Positions 24,107 to 37,491 of a DNA stretch of 64,000 nt are shown piece by piece. How positions within the stretch are numbered: the stretch's first letter is position 1; the number at the start of each line of letters is the position of its first letter. Source of the DNA: Hysterangium stoloniferum (Eukaryota > Basidiomycota > Agaricomycetes > Hysterangiales > Hysterangiaceae). The notes beneath the pieces were generated by a model that saw nothing but the letters and a program-made list of their open reading frames with translations, was not told the origin of the DNA and searched no databases. Where the stretch lies: NCBI GenBank assembly GCA_015178975.1, contig WHVD01000049.1, forward strand, positions 496,001 through 560,000, in the 5' to 3' direction. The position numbers were made by a program, and so were the translations under genes.

Positions 24107-27100
24107 GCTAGATATCTGGTCGATGTCGATGTCTTGGACAATAGACACATTTATCGAAAGGGTTGGAGCGGCGAAGTGACCGCGTAGCTGGTGCAGTTAG
24201 GTGGCCTTAAGTAGAGAGATCGTGTGAACCATGCGTAAGGAGAGAATACCCTTGACGTTGCTCAAGCCCCTTGTCAGGGATAAAAGAATTAGGAATCTCA
24301 ATCGAGCTGATTTAGAGATGAATGAGAGCGCTTGCATGTTTGCCAATCGGAGTTACCCCAAGGAAACAATTAAGGCAGTGCAAAGCGGCTTCCTTGGACT
24401 TGGGCAGTTTCCTTAGATCCTACCACCGCATCGGGTCGGTGCATCTCTAGCGGTCTTCATGACCTCCACATATATTGCTCTCGATCATTTCTGCACCAGT
24501 AACAGTTAGTACCCGCTTCCATTTTGCACTCGCTTGTCAGAGTGCGGGCCTGTGCTGCCGGAGGTAGGCACCGTTCTGGCCTCCTCTTTAATATATCCTT
24601 TTCAAGAGCAAGCCCGTCTGATGACGAAAACTCCTTGCCCATCCTCAATAAACTTTCCGGGCATGTGGTCCGATCTTCCTGCCCATGTCTTCAGCTTGTC
24701 CTTCACTTTCCCGCGGCTAACCTCGGCATTGCAAGCAAAAGCCCCTCACGTTTCACACTTGCGCCGTTTCTCGATAGCCTCTCGGGGTTTCTGTGGTAAC
24801 AGGAGCACGACGTTAGCTTCGAGGTCCAGAGCGAGCGGCACTGTCAAGTGACGTTTGTTAATGATGTACGCCCAGGTTGAAAGACACTCCAGTTGTCACA
24901 CAGCCACACCCGTAATTATTATGATGTGTGTCCAAGCACCTCCACGTCTATCTTACCGTCGCGTACTTGTCACTTCCTAGCGTTCCAACCGACTAGATCT
25001 TTCGTTCCTGTCTTGGTGTTACGTTTCTCAGCCCAGGAGGGACCCACCATGCCTTCATCCCCAAGCCTCGAAAAAGCTACTACAATCTTCTTTGGCGCGC
25101 CAAGCCCACACGAGGATCGACACGAGTCATGGGATCCGAAATACAAGAAAGAAGATCTACACCAGCTGTCTATATTCCTCCGTAGACATTCTATGACCTT
25201 TCGGTTTATAATTCAGGGCCCATCTATGCTAACGCCTGTACCTTCATCTCTGTAGACATGAACCAATAGGGCCGCAGATGGATCAAAGAGTCATGTCCGT
25301 TATCGGCTTACGTAAGCTTCCCTATAAGATCTTGGGAAAACCAAACGAGGTTCTAGCAATAATTAAACCCTAATTGATCATACGGTTTACTTATATAAAA
25401 TACGCTCTCTCTTTTTTATTTTTCTTTATACCGCGACTTTTATACCCCCTTATTCATTTGGGCTTTGTCTTGACAACCGTGAAGATTTTACTTTTCGGAG
25501 ACCGCTTTGACCGTTTTTGTATGGCGCTACGCCGTGCCAACTGCTTGAGAATAGATCATCGGAAGAAGCTGCCTATCCGGCTTGGCTGTCTGACTGGTGA
25601 CCTGTGGCCGTGCCCGAGTTCAACTGCACTTATAGACGACCTGTTGTTTATATATTTTTTGCATTTGCGGCGCCACACTCTGCGAGGGGTTGATGATGCG
25701 AGCACTGGAACAACCGACCATTGGTGCCACAATATACACACCGGGAGCCGTGTCAGTGCGCTATCTCCGGTATTGCTTTCTGATGTCTCTTTGATGTAAT
25801 ATAGCCTTTTGCGGACATCCTTATCCAGGACTGCCTGATGCCTGAGCTGCGGCTGCCTTCAGAACTCGACTGATAATGACGACTCCGGACATTGCAAGCT
25901 GAGTTCGGGTCTCACCAAATCCCGCCGTCTAGTGTTTACTAGAGACGTGTGCTTCTTAATATGGTTTGATGACTCGATGACGCACGATGACCGTTGAACG
26001 TTGAACCACGGGCCCACGGAAGTGGTCGGGGTCGAGCTCGCCTAACACGCGGGCTTAGGCCGATACTTCAGTATTGTACTGGAACATGGGTGAACACCCT
26101 GTAGGATTTATGAAAAATGCGTCAGTCAGATCATAAACCTACTTTCAAACCATGTTCAACCGGATTACTATGTACCAACTTGGTACATACGATGAGTAAC
26201 CCCGATGATGTGCCGCCATAGTATATTCAACATAGAAAATAAGGTAAAACTAAGATTAAGAGTAAGACGATATCATTGGCTATTTGTGGGAAATCATCGC
26301 GGAAGCTCGGAGGGTAAGAAGACCTGCTTTGGAAACGCGGAGAAGCCTATACAAAACTGGCAAGGGGGAAGTCTGCCGTAATCATATGTGCTGGGCACAA
26401 TGCGCTATCTTACAATACCTTAACTAAAAGTTCCGTTGTTGCAGGAGATTCGATTCCGCCGTTTGGATCTAAACAGCCTTTAAGTGCTCCGGCAAATCAC
26501 GGTTCCGCGTATAAGGATTGACTGGAAAAAGAATGAACAGTCGCTACCAGCTTCTATCCACTTAGTCAAGTAAGGCGAATGTATATATATAAATAAGGGC
26601 TGCTACCCGGAATTCAGTGCTTGCCACAAAGAGCATAGTTGCTTAAAGGGGCACACGCCGGTCAGGACGGGTCAAAGAATATCGCCACTCTTTTCACGGT
26701 TCCCAAGGCTAATCTCCAAGAGGGTAGATTAAGGCTGGATTAGGGCGATCGATCTTCTTGAAGACGCCACACATGCGAAATGCTCAGGCGATCGATCTCC
26801 TGAATCCTATACAGTACCTGACACATCCCTGGCTCGGCACGGCATTTCAGAACAACGGCTGTCCAGTCTAAATGCCGGACCTGATACGAGCACAAGTTTT
26901 CATGACATCTTCTATCAGTTCCGACTTCGAACGAGGACGACTCGCTCACCCTCAGGTCCCGCCGTTCACTTCCATGGCTGCCTGCGTATAGAACAGACAT
27001 GAATTACTCATCGACGTACTAGTTTGCGGTTTGGCTGATGCCACTTCAGAGGTGACAGTAGTTGGGGGTGAGGTACTAGCGGGAACGTGGCTCAACATAC

Positions 27101-27147
27101 TTATACAGAGGTGGAAGAAATACAGCGAACACAATACATATCGATTT
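24107..27147. other. Intergenic, about 3 kb, no gene recognised
   Basis: Shared upstream/downstream space between the OYE gene and POL2. Several frames of 80-140 codons occur (24457-24851 both strands, 25374-25799 plus, 26740-27000 minus). None shows a domain, consistent splice structure or homologous partner in the window. No LTR module or element end was found, so this part looks like ordinary host intergenic DNA. Confidence 0.45.
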
Positions 27148-30100
27148 CTACCAGTTTTCTAAAGCAATCTGAGCACAGTCCTACAAAGAGTGCCATCAGC
27201 GTATGGACGTCATAGCATGCATAAAGAACATACCTTGAGTCTGTAGAGATTGTGCACCGTAGCGACATTAACGATTGTGCGCAACTTACGTCGGTATTCA
27301 GCCGTATTAAGGGTAAATTGATATGCACCCGAACACTGGCAGTGCCGCGAGACGTTGTCCGACCGCATCTGCTTGCATTTACCACACTTCAAGTCCTGCG
27401 GTGCAAAGTTCGTCTCCAAACGGTACACCATGGAAATCAGCGCAAACTCGATGGCCAGTCGGTCGTATTCGCAGGCGCACTTGATGCATTTCCATTTAGT
27501 AATCGCACGGGCATTCGAGGGGAAGAGATCTGCATCTCGACAAAAGTCGAAATCGCGGATAAAACTGCAGTATTGACAGATGACCATCTGCAGTTTGAGG
27601 GGTTCACAGGGATTTCGGAAAATGGCTTCATCTGCGAACTCCCTGACGCCAACCAAGTCGAGAAGATTCCGCTTCAAGATCCCGATCTCGATGCTGAATT
27701 CTTTTGCTAGCCCAAACACGGCGCAGGCCATCTTCACGAACTCGAGCGGGGGATTCGACATATTCAAGTGAGAACCAGGCAAAATCGGGAAAGTGAAGTC
27801 CAAATCCGGGTCATCATGCATCATCGACTCCTTGTACTGTTCGAGGATATGTGACACCGTCTTTAACATTCTTCGAGTAAGACGCTGCGTGATGAAATTC
27901 CGACACGTTTCCATCTCCTTTTGTTTTACGGCGTCATACTGAGGACCATCTTGTGAGAGATTTTCGAGAATGCGCATGGGCGTCCGAGAAGACTCGTTGG
28001 TCGTCCGTTTGATCTTGTTCATCTCCACAATGAACAACTTCGTCATTTCCATAAATGGCGGCTGGACAGCAGGGGGTAAAAATCGTTGTATATTCCAATC
28101 CACTGCCACAGTGAGATTCTTCGGCGCTTGCGCAACCAAGGGATCTTCGCAGATTATAGCTCCACAATTGACGTTATCCATGTACAATAGAAAATCGTAA
28201 AAGGCATCTGTCTCCATGTAAATATGCTTAAAAAGCTCATGGGACGTGACGGCCGAGGTGATATACTTCGCGTATGCGTGTGCCGTCCCAGGAGGCTTCG
28301 AAGTCACCAGTAAAATGCGGGAAAAGTCCGCGAAAACGACGCTAGACCCAAGTCGTTTGAATTCTGCCAACAGTTGAACAAATGTTTTCCGCATGAGCCC
28401 GTGAATAAAGCGCTGCAAGTTAGGCTCGAACATATGGGAGGCCGACGAGTACACCCATCGCCAAAAGTGGTCGACCGCGAGGTCTGCCGGGCCAGCCAAT
28501 TGACCTGCCTTGTCCAACAACCAAGCTTTAACCATAGACTTCACAATCCCAAAGACTTGTGGTGAAATGGCGGAGTCACCTAGCGTGATACTCGCATGTT
28601 GCCCCGGGTGTGAATAATCATCCAACGTATGTGATGTCGAATCAAATGCCGTCGAGCCACCACTTCCTTCCATCTCATTGACAATAGCTGACTGTAAGAC
28701 TGCATCTACAGCAAGATTCCGCAGTTGGATAGACAAACAAACATTGGAGTAACACCCTGGAGCATGGAACTCAGGATTGATAAGATCCTCGGCTATCTTA
28801 AGATCGTCTTCCATCCCACCGAGATCGGGCTGCTCGCTTGATGACCACCACAAAAGGATGTCCTGCTTCTGGAGACGCCTGGAGAATTCGACATCCGCCA
28901 TCAAAAGAGTGTAGTCGCCTTCGATATGACCGATAGGTATGTCGTAATATATGGCTTGTTCCCTTGTCCTGTGAAGCCATTGTCCGACAAACAAATATCG
29001 ACTGAGCATCTTTTTGGTCACGTCGGTCTGCCACGGGAATACATCGAGTGAATGGGCTGCGCGGTTACTGGGCATCATGATGACAGGGAATTTTGGTAGC
29101 TTGGGTATATGGGTGTCGAAGTACGATAGGTCTTTCCCCGAGGACACCACGAGGATATAGGAATGGTTTTCTAACAGTCCCAGTTCCCGCGAAATGGCTT
29201 TTAGTGCAGTAAGGTCGTTCCCATGATATGATGTCGTAAATGCAAGGTTTTTTGGATACTCTAATAATGACGGCTCGTCCCCGATCTGTTTCAAATACTC
29301 GTGGTATAACTCTTGCATGCGAACTAATGGCTGTCGCCTAGTTGCAGGATCTACGATGTGTAGATGAACGCTGCCGTTCGGACTGAACAGCCCAAAGACG
29401 TGTACGGGTGCAGTGGATGCGGCTGAATGAAACAGGAACATATATTTGAACGATTGGCCGCTATCCATATACTTGTGTTTGGATAGTGACGACGGCGCTT
29501 TCGCAAGTTGTTCCAAGTCGAATCCTACGTCGCGGGCTCGATTTAGCGTTATCTCTCCTTGATTCTCTGCTGAGCATGCTGTCCCGAGTTTAAGGATTGC
29601 TCGCATGACAAGTGGAATCTGTGAGGATTATCTAAACAATACCGGGGCGATGCAAGGAAGAAAACATACCTGTAGCTCGAACACACCATCGACATTCGGA
29701 TTGTTCACCAAATTTATGAAATGCGATTCCTCGCGAATGTAATAATCCTCCGAAGTTGTAACCTTATAAAGATTGAGGCAAGGGTGATTTCTCGGCAGAG
29801 TACGTGTTAATTTTTCATGCGAATAACTTTCGTCAAATACATCGTCGTCGGGTATTGTCTTCAAATTGAGATAAAACTCTCGGGGTATACGGAGCGTGAT
29901 AGGGACCAATTCTGCATCCACAGCTAGCCACAAGATAAACCGACCTGGGCCACGTCCAGGACGAATTTGAACAATGTCCCATGAATGAGATGTTCGTACT
30001 TTAGCGCCACGGAACATGGAAGGAACTACCTGTGCCGTCGAACCACCAAGCCGAACCTCTCGCGCTTCTTTCCACCGCGGACGAATGGCCTTCAACCACG

Positions 30101-33100
30101 CAGAATAGTTTACTGTAGCATCAGGCAACGGTTTCTTGCGCGCGACGGCGCCTACTTTCTTTTCAATGCTGCGCTTCGTGATAGCCACGCGGGGCTTCTC
30201 GGTGGCAGGCGGTCGTCCAATATCTTCTATGTCGACTTCAGCATGGTCGCTGGAAGGCTTCTTTGGTTTCGGCATCGCCTTGAAAAATTCGGTGAGTTTA
30301 TGCTGTTGGAATTTGTCTTCCAGGGCAGCGACACGCCTATGAAGCCAATCTGGATGTCGAATTCTCGGGACGGGATTTGATACTTTCTGCATGGCAGCCG
30401 GAATAGTGATGAGCTTTTGAATGACAGATCCGAGTCGCTCGATGTAATAATTCCAATCAAGGATTGATCGTAGGTCAAAATTAGCCAAACTATTGTCTTT
30501 GAGCCATTTGCGCAGATATGTGCGCTTCACACTTTCCTCCGCAGAAAATATCGCAATAGGAACAGCACGTTCGGTGACCGGGGCTCCAATTGGCTTACCA
30601 GAAATGATGAACTTGCATGCGAGACCTTTATCCTTGACCATCTGGTCACCCAAAAATTCTGCCAGTCGTTTTGCGGTACTGATCGACGTCGATTTTTGAC
30701 CGCCGTATTCCGCCAACGTTTTGGACATACTTCGGTTTTCGGCAATGAGTTCTACAAGTTCGTCGTCCCCCAAGCTTTCACCCTTGGTGAAGAGAACGTC
30801 CAACCAACGATCGGCTACTTCGGCCACTGCTTTATAACATTCCTCAGTAGTAGAGCCCAGCAGGAATTTCTCAAAAATTTGAGACTGGAAAATCTTAATC
30901 AGCTGTAACTCTCCACGCCGCTTAACCTCAAAACCTTTAAGCTCGGCTAAAGACCCATCGTCGTTGAATACAGCATATCGCTTCTTCAAAAGTTTGTCTT
31001 CTTCCTTCGAGGACGGCAAGATCATAGCCTTATACGGTCCATCAAGCTCAAAGAAGATCGAATTCTCACTGTGGACGACATAACGGCCTGTTGTCTTGTC
31101 ATAATCGTGATACTGGTGGTTCGTGAATTGGTCATGAACAAGATGGTTCAGCATTGTGCAGGGGTACGAAAACGCGACAGGCTTGCCCTTTACGACTTGG
31201 AACGTGAAGTTTTCGGGGAATGTCCCAGGTAACATGCACCAGATTCCATCCGTGTCCAGTTCAAGCGGACGGCCGATCTGCTCGACGAGCTGCCGCGCCA
31301 TTTGGATGATGGTAGCGCCGGTGAGACATGTTATCCCAGCCATTTCCATTGAATGCCACCGTGCCCCCTTTCGCATAACATAGCCGTAGAAAGAATTGAG
31401 AATACATTTGTGGGCAAGTTGCAGCGAGTCGTATACCACAACGAGCTTTTTGGCCTCGTCAATCTGAGCCATGGAGCTTCCATCGCCCAACAATGAGTCG
31501 AGGTTCTTCTTCCATGTCTTGAGAAGTCCTTTATATTCGTATCGTCGATCGCGGAAGCGTCGCACGGTGTCGACATAGAAAGGATTTTCCCGCTGACAGA
31601 TGATGGACTGGCGCTTCACAATCTTAGTGTCCTTGGTCTTCTTATACACCTTCCGCGAATAATCTCCAAGCCGTTTATGCAATAAAGCCGCTTGTTCCGC
31701 ATCGGTCAAATCCATAAAGCGCCTCTTTGGATCGTTCGGTCGCTTCCCGGGGAAACTCTCCTGATTCAAAGCATGCTTCACCATGTTATACTCGTCTCGA
31801 TGCGCTGGGAAGAACTCTCCACGCCATGCCCACGTCATGCGCCTATCGCAGGTCTTATCCGGTCTATTATAGTCACATACCGCACAAACAGATTCATCAA
31901 CGACAGAATCGGGTTGTAGACGATTAGACAACATGATGTTGGGGTACATGGCTGCAACGTCCAAATGATAGATGAGAGGATTGTTGATGCGGATGGGATT
32001 ATCTCGTAATTCCTCAAGCGCTATCTGGATCTTTGCTTTTACTTCGTCATAGTTGGTGACGTTTTCAAGAGGCATCTGGGATTCCTCCACGATACAGAAA
32101 GTCAGGGCAGCGTCGAGCTGGTCGATTAGCTACATGTACAATGACTTAATGCATATTTATGAAGAAGAGGAGACACGACGAGTACCTGCTGCACGGCTTC
32201 AGGGACGATCTTGAAGTGTGTTGCTATATCGCTTCGGAAGACGCCTGCTTCAAGAGCCTCGACGTGCCCACCAACATAAGTCTCCGAGGCCAGTAGATGA
32301 CCCTCAAACATGTTACCGTGGGGATCTTCATGACGGTTAGGCATAATAATTTCACCACGATAGGCTTCGACCTATTGAGGTGGGTAAATCAGGACGCAGA
32401 CAATGCAAAAGTTGGGCATACCATCAGAAGGGTTTCGCAGAGTGTACCACTACCTTTGCGCAGAACTTCATCGGGGTTAAGTGGAATAATGTTACACAAG
32501 GAGAAGATGAATGGATGAACGTATTTCATGTACAGATAATACGTGGCAACAGCATCTGACACGGAATATTGCGCAAGTACTTGCGGTTGCTCGATAGCAT
32601 ATCTGACGTATTCCTCAATATATTGCCAGGAAAAGAAATATAGTCCGAGTACTCACGGCGTCATGAGTTCAGGATCTAGTTCGATGGGATTATAGCCCAG
32701 TTTGGCCGTTGTAACAGCCTTCAAGCCTTGACTTCCTTGAGGTAAATACGAGTCTCTCTTAACCCAACGGAAGCAGTCCAAATGTGCGCAGGTTCGACTC
32801 TTGAATTCGTCTTCAGCGTCCTTCGCGAACCCAATCTCAAGGAACATATCAATGCCATGTACTTCCGCCCGCGCCCGTAGAAAAGGAAAATCGAAGAAAT
32901 CTCCGTTAAAGGTGGCCATAACAGTAGGCTTTGCGGTTCTAACATGCTCAAAAAAGCGGCGAATGACTGCAGCCTAAGCAAGAAATGAATAGCGTGCATG
33001 CAACTCTGCAAAACCAGACGTACCTCGTCCGGCTCATTAAAACACGTGAAAGGACCTTCGTAACCATCCTTGGGTGTGTACTCGAAGTCCTCGATATCCT

Positions 33101-34360
33101 CGCTGACGATGTCACGATTTGTGATGAGAAAACCCTGCCCGTCGACCATGTATGAAATCATCATCACTTGATCTATAGCTTGATCCGGGAATTTGAGAGG
33201 TGCCTTGGTGGTTTCAATATCGTATGCCATTACCACGGGATCGGCACGTTTGACACGGTCAGGGAGGGGAGTGAAGGACGGTGTGCCTTCAGTAAACGTG
33301 ACAGCGTACCAGACACCAACTCGGATTTCTGTAAATCGTTAATGAGTACAGTACAACGTCGAGATGCTCTGATAGTACCGTTGTCAATGGCCACGCGAAG
33401 ATAATATGGCACATCATACTCTCTAATGTCGATGATGGCTTCTCGCGGGTCTTTGTCCTTGGAACCATTCCCGTTAGTTACATCGGCTTCCAAGCCCCAG
33501 GCAGTATGTTCTCCTTCACCATCAACCTGAACACGCATGGCAACTTCTGCATTCACTACCTCAGCATACGCATCAACCGCATCCATCTTCTTGCCGTTTG
33601 CCAGTGCAAGAGGGAGCATGTCCCGGCGTACAGTGAGAAGGTCGGAGATGTTCCGAAAAGAGAGTTGCAGATATAGGCGACGATGTCCAAGCAAATGATT
33701 TGGCTGGTGGCGTTTTTGAGATTAGACGTCACATTACATGAAGAAGACTTGACGTACTAGCTTAAGGTCCTCTTTCTTTTCACGCGTTATTCTACAGATA
33801 ACTCCTTCATACTTCTTCATGAGATATTCTTCAACCACCGTTTCCATACCAGCCTGTCGAAGGATGTAGTTTTAAGTGGGGCGAACATACGAAAAGTCGA
33901 CATATTCACCTTGCAAGAGATATGGAAGTATGGCTCATATTGCAGTGTACACTTGAACATGCCTCCATCATCTTTAATAAAATAATAATCAACAGCCGAA
34001 AGGCCCCCCGGCCAATCTGCATCTTTCACAAGTGTCTGTGCGCCGTGTCAGCTCAGACCTTCCGCTATTCAGAGGCTCTCCACTCACGGGATGCATATTA
34101 ACGAGCCAGCCCTCTTGTCTTGGCCCTTCACTAAGCCGCGAGAATCCCATCTTCTCATCCACCTCATCGCTTACTTTGACAGATTCAAAGCGTTCTGCAA
34201 TCTGCGTTCCGTCGTCGCCTCTTGCTGGTGCTGGCTGGTTACTCGACGATGCTCCTCCGCCTCCACGACCTCTACCACGGCCACCGCGCCAGCTACCTCT
34301 ATATCCTCCTCCTCTGGCACGTCGTGAGGATGTTAAGCCGAAGATTGCGCCTCTAGCCAT
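27148..34360 (-). CDS. POL2: DNA polymerase epsilon catalytic subunit A
   Basis: Leading-strand replicative polymerase with proofreading, nuclear. The gene is continuous on the minus strand with many introns of about 50 bases; well-defined junctions include 29619-29669 and 27181-27233, the latter leading to the final short exon ([10 protein letters not shown], stop at 27148). In order: an RGG-rich N-terminus; [20 protein letters not shown]; exonuclease motifs AYDIETTK (near 33230) and [10 protein letters not shown] (near 32910); [12 protein letters not shown] (motif A, near 31960); the CysX iron-sulfur segment [27 protein letters not shown] (motif B); ELDTDGIWC (motif C); a PIP box QHKLTEFF near 30290. 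The inactive C-terminal polymerase half follows, then two zinc sites (CQYC...CIKC and CGKC...CQC), the binding platform for the other subunits. No missing catalytic residue seen. The start at 34360 is chosen; an in-frame ATG at 34408 is possible. Confidence 0.96.
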
Positions 34361-35953
34361 TGGATGAGGCTTGAGGAAAGTAGAGGAAGTAGTGACAACG
34401 CGTATCACGTGAGCGGTAACGGAGTAACGCGTTCAATGATTATGTAACCAATAAAGCTAATTACATATTAAAAATCGCTTCCATCCAACCAAACCAGACA
34501 TGTTAGTAGTCAGTACATAGTAACTTCTGGTATTATTTCCAGTAAGTATTTTTTGGCCCATTATAATGTTATTTTCATGATAGCCTTGAGTCCTTTGCAA
34601 GTTAACACTCTCGGGAATTGCAAGCTTATGACTTACTTAAGGACCAAATATCGAAAATACAAACAACCCAGTATCTTACGGGTAATAAATGAGAAAATAA
34701 GCTCAGATTTGATATGTGGGTCGTCCAGGTCAGCAGATAGAGCATTAATATTTCTGAGCCTAGTCTACAATGCAACATCAGGGGAAATGTCTACACCCAT
34801 TATGTAGGCTCCCTAGGCTCCCTAGATCTATAGTGAGCTTCTATACCGACTAGTAAATAGGGATCTCGCGAAAGTAGTGTGTCTAGCCGAGTCTAGCCGA
34901 GCTACCTAGCTCTCCTAGATGGCACTAGACAATATAGACGGGAGACTTACTGATCTTCCCACTTTCCTGATTGAGGCTTAGCTCATGCTGGTTTGATGAA
35001 TTTCATGAGGGCAGCGAACAATTTCCAGATCACGTTACCTCAAGCCCTTCAAAGGAAATAATCCTTGCATGTTTGCATGACCCCAACTGCGAATTGTACC
35101 ATCTTGTCCGATCGGTGATTAATCATTTTTCGGATTACGAATACGCATGATGACAGGGGCAAACGCTATGCGATATGAACGAGGGCAGTCCGACTTCTCA
35201 CAGGATAAAGAATACAAAATGAACTCACTTTAACAATTCTTACAATATATCCAATGCAACGAAATACACCTCGTCTACCACGTGCGTTCTTGCGTGTTTG
35301 AAGTCGGGGCAGCGGGAGATTGGGGGGAAAGTACAAGGTGTTGAAGGAAAGAACTTATAGAGCTGGATGTTGACATTTTGAGCCACATCAGCTATCAGTG
35401 ATAATGTGAATTCTTGAAACTTTGAACAAATAAATGTCTTTAAATAAGTATAAACTGTTTCCAGCGATCCGTTGCTAGCCGGCCTAGGTGAACTATCTAG
35501 TAAAAGCCTCCGCTTCCCAATTTCCCTGTTCAACTTATGCACTAGGCACCCTATTTCACTTTCCTGGTGCCACTCAGGAGAATTGACGAAGCAGCATAAG
35601 TGTTGCTTTTTCTTCTTTTAATCAGTTTTATAAAGGGTTGCTTCTGAAGCTGCTAGCTAGCGTTTAGGCAAAAGTGTTTGGGCTTGATTAGGCGAGCTCC
35701 GATCGGATGTACCTTCGATGCTTACGAAGGATGCTCTCTGTTATTGTTTTTGTCTCTCCGCTTATTCATTCAAAGCCTATTACATTACAGATGACTGTTC
35801 ATCGGACTCCTGAAGGCCTTTCGTAACATTTCCATGGATCGTAGTCGGCAGTTAGGAATCATATAAAGAGCCCGAGGTTAACTACCTCTCAGCTCAAATC
35901 CACGAGCAAACAGCTTCTCTCTCAAACAATCAACTACTAGAACACTTTAAATC
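34361..35953. other. Divergent upstream region between POL2 and an OYE gene
   Basis: About 1.6 kb separating two divergently transcribed genes, so it must hold both promoters. Seen: short repeated words near 34800-34920 (GCTCCCTAG twice, GTCTAGCCGA twice) and an AT-rich stretch around 35380-35460. The sequence GTCATAT..AAGAGCCCGAGG about 90 bases before the OYE start has a TATAAAGAG at 35863-35871 that could be its TATA box. No gene recognised. Confidence 0.5.
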
Positions 35954-37491
35954 ATGTCTGGAATCAGTTCACCCCTCCAGCTTGGCCCCATCCTCCTCCG
36001 TAACCGTACGCACGAAACGTATTTCTCTACCTTGAAAACTACTTATAATTATTTGAACGCATAGGAAATGTCATGTCATCTCTAACGAGGAGCAGAGCAC
36101 TCCCAACCACTGTCCCTAATGACGCAATGGTTGAATACTACAAACAGCGCGCTGAAGGTGGTGCAGGTCTGATAGTCTCCGAAGGTACCCTCATCACACG
36201 TCAAGGGTGCGTGCCCCCCTTTGATTAGATCGCTTTGTTTTATCCTATAATTAACATCGGTAATCGTACAGGAGTGAATGGGAGTATGCTCCTGGCATTT
36301 GGAGTGATGAACATGTTGCGGCATGGAAGAAAATCACAGACGTCGTCCATGAGGCTGGCAGCCACATGTTCGTCCAGCTATGGCACTGTACGATTTTATC
36401 CAAGTTTTAAAGGTATCATGATTCTGACGTTGGGCATTCTAGTGGGTCGTGTCGGTCATCCAGATATGCCCGAACAAAAGGCCGCCGGCACGGTATGTCA
36501 CCTGTTCCACATCCAACCTTTCACCTATTCAATAAATGTTATTATTATAGCCCGTCTGGGCGCCATCCGCTGTTTCCGCCCGTGGTGGTAAATTCCGCAC
36601 TCTACCTGGTCAACCCGGATATGTAACAGTACGTATTGAACCAAGATTGAAGAAAACCAATTTTTCTCAATTCAATTTACAGCCTACTGCAATCCCCGAC
36701 CCTCGCATTATCGTCGCACAGTTCAAGCATGCCGCGATCAAGGCAAAGGAGGCAGGCTTTGACGGAGTCGAATGTAAGTTTATATACCGTGTCAATAAAA
36801 TGCTCCTCAACCAATCACTTGTACCTAGTACAAGGCGGGGGCGGTTACTTGGTCCATCAATTCCTCGACAATACATCGAACAAACGCACCGATGAATGGG
36901 GTGGGAGTGTTGAAAACCGCTCCCGGTTCCTTTTCGAAGTCGTCAAAGTTCTTATCGAGGTGTGGGGTGCGGATCGCGTAGGCGTAAAAATTCAACCCCC
37001 AGGAGGATACAACGATATGGGCATGTCGTTGGAAGACACATTGGAGACATACACACATGCCATCAAAGGCCTCAATGAAATGGGTGTCGTGTATGTTAAC
37101 CTGCTTCGCTTTACCGCAGCGTATGACATTTCTTTCGATGGTAAGTTTCTTACAAATTTTATTCAAGCTCTACGGGTCCTGGCGCTCAACCTCTCGTTTA
37201 GGAAAGCCGAGAGCAACCCAGCACGACGTCGTAGAATCTTACGGCTCGCTATTCAAGAACTCGAAATTCTTCCTGAACGGTGGACTTACGCCCAGCGAGG
37301 CCGAGCAGCTCATTCTTGATGGCAAAATTGATGCGGCCGTTTTCGGTATTCCATGGATAGGTCATCCAGATTTGCAGCGTCGCATTGAGCAGGGAAAGGC
37401 ATTAGATGCGGTGCTTGATTTGAAGCATCTGTACTACGTGCCTGGTGTAGCTGTGTCGGTCGGATATAGCGATTATCCTACTGCAACTTAA
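35954..37491 (+). CDS. Old Yellow Enzyme family protein, variant active site QGGG
   Basis: OYE-family gene on the opposite strand to its two paralogs. Exons: 35954-36005, 36065-36206, 36272-36387, 36443-36492, 36551-36628, 36683-36773, 36829-37140, 37202-37491. The lengths are identical, exon by exon, to the gene at 11495-13045, and the product is again 376 residues and open. Motifs: [60 protein letters not shown]. Both substrate-anchoring residues are replaced (Gln178 and Gly181 for His and Asn), Tyr183 remains, and the FMN-phosphate segment reads [14 protein letters not shown] with Ile for Arg. Known family chemistry would be impaired at the anchoring step. The kept frame and splice sites argue against a pseudogene. 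A changed substrate or a non-catalytic role are both possible. Confidence 0.93.

Noticed and set aside
25374-25799. A 141-residue membrane-like protein
   Set aside because: The hydrophobic start comes from a T-rich stretch; no homology, no conserved start context and no supporting neighbours.
26440-26480. tRNA-like B-box (GATTCGATTCC)
   Set aside because: No matching acceptor stem or A-box could be placed at the right distance.
29628-32090. Viral or linear-plasmid type B DNA polymerase
   Set aside because: The motif set (CysX segment, [11 protein letters not shown] box, C-terminal zinc sites, intron pattern) is that of the nuclear DNA polymerase epsilon.
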